Shown piece after piece: positions 23,801 through 28,632 of a DNA stretch of 29,377 bases. A program made the translations under genes and the position numbers. This DNA comes from Elysia marginata (taxonomy: Eukaryota > Mollusca > Gastropoda > Plakobranchidae): assembly GCA_019649035.1 (NCBI GenBank), contig BMAT01000311.1, forward strand, positions 1-29,377, in the 5' to 3' direction. Positions within the stretch are counted from its first letter, which is position 1. Every line of letters begins with the position of its first letter. The notes under the pieces were generated by a model. That model saw nothing but the letters and a program-made list of their open reading frames with translations, searched no databases and was not told where the DNA came from.

Positions 23801-26800
23801 TTCTGCAAAAATTTTGGGTAAAAAATTACAAAGTACCAAAAAATGTCCATTTTCTTGAATCGCCTGGCACGGCATGTAGACTCATTTTGTGGGAGTGCTT
23901 CAGAAATCAAATTTAAGGGAGGTAATCACTCAGACAGCATGTAAGGCTTGCACAACTTTTAAATCTAATCCTTTTGTAAACCCTTTCCTCTAATAATATT
24001 TTTGTACCAACACCAATTACACACAGAATTCAAAGATACAGGTTTATGAAGGAATGGAAAGTTTCAACACTTAGATAATATGGACTGATAATTCAAGTTT
24101 TGATAAATTATTAAGTTGTGTCTTTGTGTTCAAACTAAATGAACTGCATTCTGTAATAATAAAAAAAATCTTCAAAAATAACAAACAGGCTTCTCTCAGG
24201 GATGTAAATCTGTCAGAATTTCTCTGGTTTCAGATTTTTGTAATACAGTAGAATCCCTTTAAACCGAAATTTTGGGGTCCTTCTAATCCATTTCGGTTTA
24301 ATGACCGGTTTAAAGACATTTTGGTTTAAAATAAGTCCTTTTTTAATATAAATTTTAAAGGGAAATAATCAAGCCCCAAAACTGCAACATCACAAGTTGT
24401 CTCCCTTTGTATTTTTCAATCAATAAAGCCCACGGACATAATGTGTGATCATTTTTTCATTGTTGATTGTTTTTTGTTTGTTTGTTTTGTTTTCCTCTGT
24501 TTGAACTTCTCCACCCAACTGGGGGTAGCATTTAAAGTTCATTAGCTGTGCTATTTCCGCTGCCTTGCCTATAACTACTGGGCCTGACAATGGAACATTC
24601 ATCGCCATCGCTTGGCGAAACCAGGCAAACACTGCATCCTCTAGTCCTTCGTGACTGCAAAGTTTCGTTTCCTTTGTAGCTGGTCGGAATTTCGAGTCAT
24701 CACGGGCCTTTAGTTCGTTCTCAGTGTCTCTCAAAATCGTAGACAGCGTTGAGTTAGGGATGCTGTGTTTCTTTCAGATTTCCGTTTTTGTTAACTTCTT
24801 TTCCTCCACTTTGGATAAGATTTGAAGTTTAAAGTCAATCGTGTAAGCACTGATCTTTCTTTTGGACATCTTGACTGAATGCGTGGTTAAAGTGAACTGA
24901 AAAGCGCTAGCAACAAAACTGAGGCTAAGACTAGAGATTATAAAAATAAGTATCGCAAGGCGAAATCACAATCAGTAATCGCAGGTCTAACTGCGCTGAC
25001 TGACAGCGACAGTCGGACAGTGTGACGCAGTGACGGTGTGTTGTAGTCACGCGCAGTTTGTCTCGATTTAGAGGGAGGTTACAAAGCTCGGTAAATTTGA
25101 TTGGCCTAGCTCAACACCTCTCACACTCTACATGTGGGGCCCATCAATGCATCAGTAAGAAAAGTTCCAATCTCGATGACCGAGACGCGAAACATCACTG
25201 TCAGTCACTGTCAATCAGTTTCAGTACCACAGACAAAGCGAGCCCACGAACACACGCAGATACGCCACCCGAGCACAAGCTAGACTAGCCCCCCCCCCCC
25301 ATTTTCTTTCCCACTAGGGCTCCTTGCTCCCCATCCCCTTTTCACTGATGGTACGCCCCACAGACTGTAGATCTAGATCTAGCTTTAAATCAATCGTCCG
25401 GCAAGGGCTCGGGAGTGTTCTTCCCCTTCCCTAAGTTAAAGAAGTGATGGAAAAACAAAAAGAAAGAGAGGGAGAGAGGGTGTGGACGCTTCAGATTGTT
25501 TCACTTTAAAGTCAGTGCCGCTTACACGCATTTCAGTTTATCGCATGAATGGTTACAAAGACAAAGAAGAGACTTGTAAAATCTTTTGATTTCTTTGCGG
25601 ATCATCATATTTTTCGGTTTACCGTCTTTCGGTCTAAAGGGATTCTACTGTATATGGGAAAACCGGCTGTCATTTCCTTTATAAGTTTTTTTTTTAAATC
25701 AAATATAATTATAAAATAAAGATGTATTTCTAAAATTTCTTAAGTAGGCCTATATGTACAAGTCAACATAACCATAAAAATTACATTTATTATTAATACC
25801 CAGGTCTAATTGGGATTCTTCTTGAATAGTCTGCACTAGAAGTCTAGATCCCCTATATTTAGATCTAGATAAAGGTCTATTGATTCCAAAGTCATAATCC
25901 TTTAGGCCTGACCTGATATTTGTTGGGCTAATATCTACTCTGTTGCCAAGAGTAGTTCAAGGAAAGGTAAAATTATCCAGAGCAGCATCTCTGTTACAGT
26001 CAGATGCAAATGTTGTATCTGCTATAACTGAGAGAAAGTTAGATAAATGGTAACCAGTAGTGATGTGATATCCACAATATTTCAGAGAATTTTTTATTGA
26101 AGCATTAAAAAAAAAAATCCCTGCTTCTTTATATATAAAATTTTTTTTTCAAATTATGTTTATGTGATTTGAGTGACATCAAAATCTGAAAGCTCATTGC
26201 ATTTCTTTTCTTTAATCATTTTTATGTAGGCATCCCCTGCTCCTGAGCCCCTTAAGCAAGTAGAGAAAGGACCAATTCCAACAGAGCATCAACTGCTGCA
26301 AGACATGTTGGACAAGCTTGTTAGGAGCTGTGCACAGGTGGCACCTAATGCTGTAAGGATAAATTTTTTTTTAATTTGCCAATTTATGGAAATTCAGTTT
26401 GGTTACAGTAGTGCATTATTTTTATGAACAGCATGAATAACTGATTTAGCACACATCATACACACTCACCTTCTTCATACAGTACTTTCATGGTAAACTA
26501 GTATATATTTCCACTTTATCGACCAACCATATGATGTGCTTACTGCACAAATTTACTCCTATATCAACCCCACTGAAAAGTTATGGACAGATTTTTAACA
26601 AGCAGGAAGAGTTGGTTATAGTCGCAACATTTTTCAAGTCACTTTCATCATTTGAGATCAGAAAATGAAGATATAAGTAACAGTCATTAGTACAGAGTAC
26701 TGGAGACAGAACGCGCTTAAGAGTAATAATTGAAGAGCATTTATCATTTATGTTAAAAAGAGGATATCAGAAGCTAAAAATCCATTTTTAGAGTTATCTT

Positions 26801-27773
26801 CTAGTTAATCATTGAACATAAAAAAAAAGAAGAAGCACTAATGAAATTGTGAGATCAAAAGATATTTATTTTGCTCCCTGAATTTTTTTTATAAGGTTAC
26901 CTGTAAAAGCCAGATTAGTAGAGCATAACATTTTGGATTGATAATACCTGATATTTCTTTGCAGGAAGTCTTTAAAAAATGGTTTTCCCAATTCAATCAA
27001 ACTTAAGTTGCGATTTATTTAAATTGAAAACTGTTTTTACTTAGATCTTAAAAGGAACTTTAATGGCATAGCGGATTCAGAAAAATAAGATTCTTGTATT
27101 GGCCTGTGCGTGTTGTTTTTTTTTTTTATGATATAATTTTTTTTTAAATTTAAGTGGTAAAATTCAGTCAATTATTTATTTAAAACTGTGTTGACATAAA
27201 TTTTTGTGGACTCCTTTAACCTGTGTATGTTATCAGGAGTTTGTGTTGACAAAGTTTAATAGAAAAAATATGTAAGTTTTTTTTACTTAGTTGAGGCAGT
27301 AACATAGTGAAAGGATTTTTTTCATTGTGGCCTTTCCTGGGGGAAAAAAAACCAGCAATTGGCTTACATAACCAACACTGAAAGATGTCAGTGTAATTAT
27401 TTATGTAAATGTCAACTGCATGTACCATGTTAAAAACAACAACCGAACTATATCATTTTGAAGTGTGAAATAGAAGTGTATGCTTTGCTATACTTGTTTG
27501 TGTTAAAAGGAAGCTTCAAACCACTGAGCTTGTATTTTTTAGGGAATGTAGCTTAACAATAGAGGAAAGAATTCTGGAATAACTGTTTTGTTTTGTCTTA
27601 AGTTCGCGTAAAAGTGGTTTGTTAAATGTAGGACTGTAATTAGTAGTTGAAATCTGTCGAATTTGAATTTGTAATTTGTGTGTGTGTGTTTTCGTTTTCA
27701 GCAAATGAAAAGAAAACTTGAAGATGTGTCCAGAAAGCTTGAGATTTTATATGACAAATTACGTGGAGGCATG
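2728..27773 (+). CDS. SEC31A: SEC31A, COPII outer coat subunit (partial gene, 10 internal exons)
   Basis: Sec31 pairs with Sec13 to form the outer cage of COPII vesicles that carry cargo out of the endoplasmic reticulum, and its linker boosts Sec23-stimulated GTP hydrolysis by Sar1. Joining 2728-2854, 7142-7290, 7451-7621, 8773-9037, 11110-11248, 14785-14986, 17487-17612, 19956-20036, 26230-26352 and 27702-27773 gives 1455 nt, 485 codons with no stop. All introns are GT-AG and phases agree at each junction. Residues about 1-150 are the end of the alpha-solenoid, recognised by segments close to vertebrate SEC31A (ENCDLDNWKEAL, LCYVCSGNVEKLV, LLAAQGSLSTAL). Residues about 150-420 are a P/Q/S/N-rich linker with AWNDPP, the Sec23-Sar1 contact motif, and PPPP. 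Residues about 430-485 begin the SRA1/Sec31 domain. The start codon, WD40 propeller and final exon(s) are outside the window. Identity is firm. The choice of SEC31A over SEC31B is by convention, as invertebrates usually have one gene. Confidence 0.95.
3310..3650. repeat. Tandem duplication, unit about 170-183 bp
   Basis: Two diverged copies lie head to tail. Copy 1 runs about 3310-3478 and copy 2 about 3479-3650. Shared landmarks include a TAGGTCTA box (3341 and 3524), GACCAAAAGT, CCTAAATAATG and AGATCT. The spacing between corresponding landmarks is 183 bp near the boxes. A short satellite-like local duplication, or two units of a dispersed repeat, is the likely explanation. Confidence 0.8.
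4266..4694 (+). pseudogene. Degenerate 5'-truncated non-LTR retrotransposon (reverse-transcriptase C-terminus)
   Basis: The translation around 4272-4480 reads YIEPVLMYECEAWTISK, then FLRRMLGIPWTPK, and in another frame FLGHMMRREKLKHL. This is the region after the polymerase domain in RTE-like and related LINE reverse transcriptases (YGCE-WT, LRIPWT, GHV-R). There is an in-frame TAG at 4377-4379, a frameshift near 4478 and further stops. The 9-bp repeat TTTGATTAC flanks it at 4257-4265 and 4695-4703, a plausible target-site duplication. It is a dead-on-arrival copy. Confidence 0.85.
5228..5238 (+). repeat. Target-site duplication, left copy
   Basis: The 11-bp sequence AGCAACTATCA is repeated exactly at 5982-5992, immediately after the 3' end of the retrotransposon insertion. 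Confidence 0.85.
5239..5981 (+). mobile_element. 5'-truncated RTE-like non-LTR retrotransposon, 743 bp
   Basis: The insertion is exactly delimited by an 11-bp direct repeat (AGCAACTATCA). It carries the C-terminal part of a LINE reverse transcriptase and ends six bases after its stop codon with AGAAAA. The 5' end is truncated inside the polymerase domain, as is normal for target-primed reverse transcription. The very short 3' UTR resembles RTE-clade elements, but the clade assignment is by pattern only. It sits in sense orientation in the intron. Confidence 0.9.
5241..5975 (+). pseudogene. Reverse-transcriptase C-terminal fragment (open, no stops)
   Basis: About 244 codons are open from TTEGLNELMQNVKKFS to the stop at 5973-5975. 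Recognisable blocks are LNAKKTKVM, FNYLGANIEADGKI (the YLG region after the catalytic palm), VATYGCKTWTL, CYRKILRIPWTARR, LKYFGHVVRHN, a basic GRRGRGRPRRRW segment and a terminal DRDGFRSAVWEA. The catalytic FADD box and the endonuclease domain are missing, so it cannot be an active enzyme. No promoter or ATG of its own is implied. The lack of stops suggests a young insertion. Confidence 0.92.
5982..5992 (+). repeat. Target-site duplication, right copy
   Basis: AGCAACTATCA directly follows the element's AGAAAA end and is identical to 5228-5238. Confidence 0.85.
6512..6694 (+). other. Unassigned 60-codon open frame inside the intron
   Basis: The frame reads RNRKAISLPPLKPEVDTL, then KDVMIAYKAHKAILACMQ, then GLLMRKKIQWS. 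The composition looks protein-like, but I recognise no family and it does not belong to SEC31. It could be a transposon remnant or chance. There is no supported start or splice structure. Confidence 0.2.
7142..7290 (+). CDS. SEC31A: SEC31A exon b: alpha-solenoid segment
   Basis: The split codon G|AT starts DTLATRLESEQNG, then SLCYVCSGNVEKLVENWI, and the exon ends in QPLALQ. CYVCSGNVEKLV is one of the best conserved Sec31 solenoid helices. The acceptor is GTCCACAG. The donor GTATTT is weaker than the others but is supported by phase and by the short intron that follows. The exon leaves in phase 0. Confidence 0.94.
7451..7621 (+). CDS. SEC31A: SEC31A exon c: end of alpha-solenoid
   Basis: There are 57 codons, phase 0 at both ends. 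They read DLVEKVMVLRKAVEVSRG, then a Gly/Ala-rich turn, then LAEKLSQYAGLLAAQGS and LSTALTYLNNSSD. The motif DLVEKV-(I/V)-LRKAV followed by SQYA-LLAAQG is diagnostic for Sec31. The preceding intron is only 160 bp with a TTTATTTTCAG acceptor. The donor is GTAAGT. The length is a multiple of three, so skipping would keep the frame but remove solenoid helices. Confidence 0.95.
7622..8772 (+). other. SEC31A intron (1.15 kb)
   Basis: The borders are GTAAGT and TTTCAG. It contains a minus-strand tRNA-derived SINE at about 7977-8275. The rest is AT-rich unassigned sequence. Confidence 0.9.
7977..8275 (-). mobile_element. tRNA-derived SINE (minus strand)
   Basis: Read on the minus strand, it begins GGGGCAGCGTAGCAGAGTAG with an A-box-like segment (8250-8265) and a B box GGTTCGATTCC (8212-8222), both RNA polymerase III internal promoter elements. 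A tRNA-unrelated body of about 200 bp follows, ending in an A-rich tail (T-run at 7977-7983 on the + strand). The anticodon-arm region GGACTCCAGATCTGGAGGTC is tRNA-like, but no intact acceptor stem forms, so this is a SINE and not a tRNA gene. Confidence 0.82.
8773..9037 (+). CDS. SEC31A: SEC31A exon d: last solenoid helix and start of the linker
   Basis: The exon opens with HTLALLQDRLRRAIDP, equivalent to the vertebrate helix containing LRDRLCRA. It then passes into a low-complexity stretch rich in Pro, Gln, Ser, Ala and Gly (for example GAPQPQQHAAATNSRPG and SYQSMSGGGSLQTTP) ending NYYSPG. The acceptor is CTCTTTCAG and the donor is GTAAAT. It leaves after one base of a Gly codon. Confidence 0.93.
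9256..11044. mobile_element. Non-autonomous TIR DNA transposon, about 1.8 kb, CAGGGAT ends, 6-bp duplication
   Basis: The left end CAGGGATACCCT and the right end, read inward on the minus strand, CAGGGATGCCCT form 12-bp terminal inverted repeats with one mismatch. ATGTTA flanks it on both sides (9250-9255 and 11045-11050). No transposase is recognisable. The body includes T-rich CCGTTTTTTC repeats near 9270-9320 and several TAGATC palindromes near 10080-10220. CAG-type ends recall hAT elements, some of which make 6-bp duplications, but the superfamily is unproven. It contains the nested element at 10662-10949. Confidence 0.72.
10662..10949. mobile_element. Nested 288-bp MITE with CAGGRATGCAAG ends and 6-bp duplication
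   Basis: The terminal inverted repeats are CAGGGATGCAAG (left) and CAGGAATGCAAG (right, read on the minus strand), flanked by CGTATG at 10656-10661 and 10950-10955. It lies inside the larger CAGGGAT element and shares its first seven terminal bases, so the two are probably moved by related transposases. A sequence resembling its left end recurs at about 27792-27817. Confidence 0.75.
11110..11248 (+). CDS. SEC31A: SEC31A exon e: Tyr/Gln/Ser-rich linker
   Basis: The split Gly codon G|GT leads into VSSKYPSYLQNPSIPTYD, then SSGYPSQNYTQPNYSQSQ, then LHNNQPGIH. The acceptor is CTGAACAG and the donor CAG|GTAAGA is a strong consensus. The exon leaves after two bases (AG), completed by T at 14785. 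A weaker GTATCC donor 14 bases upstream, at 11235, could also be used in frame if the next exon began at 14766. Confidence 0.9.
11351..11379. repeat. (ATT)n microsatellite
   Basis: It is a run of ATT triplets directly upstream of the SINE head. Confidence 0.9.
11381..11682 (+). mobile_element. tRNA-derived SINE (plus strand)
   Basis: The head contains an A box (TGGTGTAGTGGTAGA, 11389-11403) and a B box (GGATTCGAGTCC, around 11430-11442) with a stem-like CTCGG...TCGAG anticodon arm between. The body ends in TAAAGCGCTTAGAGC and AAGCGCTATATAAAA. From memory, this tail type is shared with L2-clade LINEs and several animal SINE families, which would allow mobilisation by such LINEs. It is not an intact tRNA, because no acceptor stem closes it. 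Confidence 0.85.
12676..12725. repeat. Perfect 25-bp tandem duplication made of TAGATCTA motifs
   Basis: The 25-bp unit, starting GTCTAAATCTAGATC, occurs twice without mismatch (12676-12700 and 12701-12725). It is the densest cluster of the TAGATC palindrome that recurs through the window. Confidence 0.92.
12888..12999. repeat. Long perfect inverted repeat (45-bp arms, AT-rich 22-bp loop)
   Basis: The left arm 12888-12932 and right arm 12955-12999 are exact reverse complements, running from TCATGATTTAAAAAAGG to the (TA)n centre. The 22-base spacer is AT-rich and includes a second copy of TCACTGTTATATA. A transcript would fold into a near-perfect hairpin. A fold-back MITE, or a replication-slippage product at the (TA)n, is the likely origin. 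A small-RNA precursor is possible but not shown. Confidence 0.93.
13015..13079 (+). mobile_element. LINE 3'-end fragment with tandem tail
   Basis: AATTTCCCCATGCGGGATTA followed by AATAAAG and two copies of AATTCTGT/ATTCTGT matches the common animal LINE 3' end pattern TTTCCC-NN-GGGATTAATAAAG with a short tandem tail. Only the last 60 or so bases are present, so it is a severely 5'-truncated copy or a SINE tail. Confidence 0.65.
13194..13262 (+). pseudogene. BED-type zinc-finger-like transposase remnant
   Basis: One frame reads KVKSNNNKAYCTLCKKPLFV then RNLKRRRPP before a stop, with a TAG just upstream. The YC-x2-CKK-x2 segment resembles the first cysteine pair of BED fingers at the N-terminus of hAT transposases. 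The histidine half of the finger and the rest of the enzyme are missing. The identification is tentative. Confidence 0.35.
14785..14986 (+). CDS. SEC31A: SEC31A exon f: proline-rich linker with the WND Sar1/Sec23 motif
   Basis: The exon reads SPPQYQPAPAPQPNMFNPMN, then a run with PYVPPPPVPTT, then MFSYQDKAAETAWNDPP and KQKPIVN. In yeast and mammalian Sec31 a Trp-Asn pair in the WNDPP block inserts at the Sec23-Sar1 interface and stimulates GTP hydrolysis. Triple-proline motifs bind the Sec23 gelsolin domain. The start at 14785 follows TCTTCCTCCAG and gives the correct phase with the preceding AG. The donor is GTTAGT, and the frame would stop a few codons beyond it. Confidence 0.92.
14987..17486 (+). 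other. SEC31A intron (2.5 kb) with assembly gap
   Basis: It is bounded by GTTAGT and CCCTACAG. It contains (GA)n, a 454-base N gap, (TA)n, a TATG/(TA)n run near 16455-16500 and a CT-rich stretch near 16510-16555. The rest is AT-rich and unassigned. A protein-coding insertion in the gap cannot be excluded. Confidence 0.85.
15449..15968. repeat. (GA)n - assembly gap - (TA)n
   Basis: (GA)n at about 15449-15486 runs into 454 unresolved bases (15487-15940), followed by (TA)n to 15968. The gap almost certainly results from microsatellite sequence, and the N count may not be the true length. Confidence 0.95.
17487..17612 (+). CDS. SEC31A: SEC31A exon g: linker
   Basis: There are 42 codons, phase 0 at both ends. 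They read YTNSTPANIFTPQPVGNGD, then RGPPGAPAYQGLYNPMEHQL and QAP. The segment ANIFTPQPV is reminiscent of the vertebrate ENFMPPVPI stretch just downstream of the WND motif. The acceptor is CCCCTACAG and the donor GTAAGT. The longer open frame that overlaps this exon from 17392 is a different, non-coding reading frame. Confidence 0.85.
18052..18100 (+). repeat. Dispersed repeat, copy 2 (inverse of 2318-2368)
   Basis: GGGCTTGAATTAGTGTTCAG through TTGCCTCGGTGAGG is the reverse complement of 2318-2368 with a handful of substitutions. It is preceded by GCA, giving CAGGGCTTGAATT, a hAT-like terminus. No partner terminus was found. Confidence 0.75.
18366..18440 (-). mobile_element. tRNA-like sequence, probable SINE head or tRNA pseudogene
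   Basis: On the minus strand GCCATAGCTTAGTTGGTAGC carries an A box (around 18413-18428), and GGGTTCGAATC (18376-18386) is a B box at tRNA-like spacing. The anticodon arm does not form a clean 5-bp stem and the acceptor ends do not pair, so it is not a functional tRNA gene. It belongs to a different head type from the other two SINEs. Confidence 0.65.
18683..18794. repeat. 56-bp tandem duplication
   Basis: The copies are 18683-18738 and 18739-18794. Both start AGAATCTAGATCTAGA and share AAGATCGCCTGTAATCTG and AGGGCCCA, with about seven differences. Confidence 0.92.
18963..19105. repeat. 70-bp tandem duplication
   Basis: Copy 1 is 18963-19032 and copy 2 is 19033-19105. Both contain GTAGAAATGAAAAGAGTAAC, ACGAACCAAATAACTTTAG and CCGAGAGTTCTCATAG. 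The copies differ by a few substitutions and a 2-base indel. Confidence 0.92.
19956..20036 (+). CDS. SEC31A: SEC31A exon h: short Ser/Gln-rich linker exon
   Basis: There are 27 codons, phase 0 at both ends: PIQTSQSFGSFNQSTQGPQ then TNGPSASQ. The acceptor is TGTTCCCACAG and the donor GTGATG. The sequence is low complexity, so support comes from composition, splice sites and matching phase with exons g and i, not from direct homology. Confidence 0.78.
21625..21705. repeat. Imperfect tandem repeat, unit about 33 bp
   Basis: The AGCTC-(T/C)-(G/A)-G segment followed by GGGGGAGAA and ATTGAG is present twice, and a third partial AGCTCTGGTC follows. Confidence 0.75.
24420..24869 (-). pseudogene. Decayed pogo/Tigger transposase N-terminus (psq and CENP-B-type helix-turn-helix)
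   Basis: From ATG at 24869 the minus-strand frame reads MSKRKISAYTIDFKLQILSK then VEEKKLTKTEI, an in-frame TGA at 24774-24776, and KKHSIPNSTLSTIL. These match the first HTH of pogo transposases. The same frame continues with LEDAVFAWFRQAMAMNVPLS and IGKAAEIAQLMN, the CENP-B/Tc5-type second HTH as in TIGD proteins. Homology ends near 24534 and unrelated residues run to a stop at 24420. The DDE domain is deleted. One stop and a truncation make it non-functional as a transposase. Confidence 0.92.
25368..25382. repeat. TAGATC palindrome inside the Tigger element
   Basis: TAGATCTAGATCTAG lies within the transposon, one of roughly fifteen such sites across the window. Confidence 0.8.
26230..26352 (+). 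CDS. SEC31A: SEC31A exon i: start of the C-terminal SRA1/Sec31 domain
   Basis: There are 41 codons, phase 0 at both ends: ASPAPEPLKQVEKGPIP, then TEHQLLQDMLDKLVRSCAQ, then VAPNA. The block PIP-x-EH-x-L followed by a helix ending LVRSC corresponds to the vertebrate segment PIPDEH...LIQRC that begins the helical C-terminal domain. The acceptor is TTTATGTAG. The donor GTAAGG is preferred over an in-exon GTGGCA because it keeps the codons leading to the next exon. Confidence 0.93.
26353..27701 (+). other. SEC31A intron (1.35 kb)
   Basis: It is bounded by GTAAGG and TTTTCAG. It is AT-rich with several homopolymer runs. I see no mobile element, RNA gene or coding signal. Minus-strand open frames at 27216-27428 and 27516-27704 lack any family resemblance. 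Confidence 0.85.
27702..27773 (+). CDS. SEC31A: SEC31A exon j: C-terminal helix, last exon in the window
   Basis: There are 24 codons, phase 0 at both ends: QMKRKLEDVSRKLEILYDKL then RGGM. This is nearly identical in pattern to the vertebrate KRKLDDASKRLEFLYDKLRE helix. The acceptor is TTTTCGTTTTCAG and the donor GTAAGT. The remaining C-terminal helices (vertebrate LSPTI...) were not found before the window ends. Confidence 0.95.
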
Positions 27774-27791
27774 GTAAGTTTTTTATACAAA

Positions 27792-27817
27792 GATGCAAGT
27801 TTTCCAATTTATGCAAC
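27792..27817 (+). repeat. Remnant resembling the left end of the nested CAGGGATG MITE
   Basis: GATGCAAGTTTTCCAATTT then ATGCAAC parallels positions 10666-10690 (GATGCAAGTTTTCCGATTT then TTGCAGG) with few differences. No right end is visible, so this is only a fragment. Confidence 0.5.
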
Positions 27818-27958
27818 TATTTAAGCTATCCATTTTTATGTCAACAACTAATTTGGAAGTTTTATGGTTGTATACATCTACATATATAGGCCCATGTATC
27901 TCTGAAGAATCTCATGATTGTGTCCAGGGTAAATAGCATACTAAAGTGAAAGGTAATA

Positions 27959-28632
27959 CAGTGGAATCCGGATAAAGTCAACACATCGGTACCAAAAAAA
28001 TTGTTGACTTTAAGCGAGGTTGACTTTATCCATTTCATTGGGGGGGGGGGGTGGTTGCAACATATTGCAATGTGTAAGAACTAGATACATTCAAAGATCA
28101 TAGTGTAACCACTAGGAAGCTACTCTGAGAAATGATGAAGGCTAGCTTAGCCTAGATGTAGACGCAGGGATGGAATGCGTAGGTGTGGGCACATAAACAC
28201 TGTGTTCGCACTGGTTTGGCGAGGCTGAGAGGAGTGGGAGAACCATCAGTGAACTGTACCAATCAGCACCTGTCAGTGTCACTGTCTTCTGTCCAGCTGC
28301 ACTTGACCTCCCCCTCTCCCCTACTAGCCCTCACCAGGCCAGTGGGTCAGGCGGGCGAGCAAGCGCTGTGCGCAGTGTCTTCAATCATGATTGGAATTGG
28401 AAACAAAGAGTGCCCACCCACCCACCTCTGCTATTTCTCTTTGAAAGAGTCTTTTTCTCTCCCAAGACCCATCTGGCGTCTCTCTATATCTTTCCATTTG
28501 ACCACGAGGTGTTGACTTTTAAGTGGAAATAGGTCCGAAGCTGTTGACTTAATGCAAAATAAAGTTTAAAAAAAAAAGGGACCGTTGCAAGGTGTTGACT
28601 TTAAGCTAGTTGACTTCTCGTGGATTCCACTG
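27959..28632. mobile_element. pogo-like MITE, complete, 674 bp
   Basis: The left end CAGTGGAATCCGGATAAAG and the right end (minus strand) CAGTGGAATCCACGAGAAG are inverted termini, both continuing into GTCAAC and flanked by TA (27957-27958 and 28633-28634). GTTGACTTTAAGC-type motifs occur several times near both ends, which are likely transposase-binding subterminal repeats. No transposase frame is present, so it depends on an enzyme elsewhere. An eleven-G run lies near 28041. It belongs to the same family as the fragment at 1463. Confidence 0.93.

Larger units (their letters stand above)
24246..25650 (-). mobile_element. Tigger/pogo-type DNA transposon, internally deleted, 1405 bp
   Basis: Terminal inverted repeats CAGTAGAATCCCTTTAAACC (left) and CAGTAGAATCCCTTTAGACC (right, minus strand), continuing GAAA, are flanked by TA on both sides (24244-24245 and 25651-25652), the standard Tc1/mariner-pogo target. 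It contains the N-terminal DNA-binding part of a pogo transposase on the minus strand. Subterminal CGGTTTAA-type motifs repeat near the left end, and the DDE catalytic domain is absent. A C-run at 25290-25299 and microsatellite-like GA repeats suggest decay. Confidence 0.95.
20037..26229 (+). other. SEC31A intron (6.2 kb)
   Basis: The borders are GTGATG and TTTATGTAG. 20037-24190 is AT-rich unique-looking DNA with only a short tandem repeat (21625-21700) and a TAGATC box near 21200. No exon or RNA gene is recognised there, and the open frames at 20932-21117 and 23710-23910 look like chance. 24246-25650 is a Tigger/pogo element. TAGATC motifs recur near 25840-25875. Confidence 0.85.

Noticed and set aside
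25058..25288. Plus-strand open frame in the GC-richer part of the Tigger element
   Set aside because: It shows no similarity to transposase or any other family and lies opposite the transposase strand.
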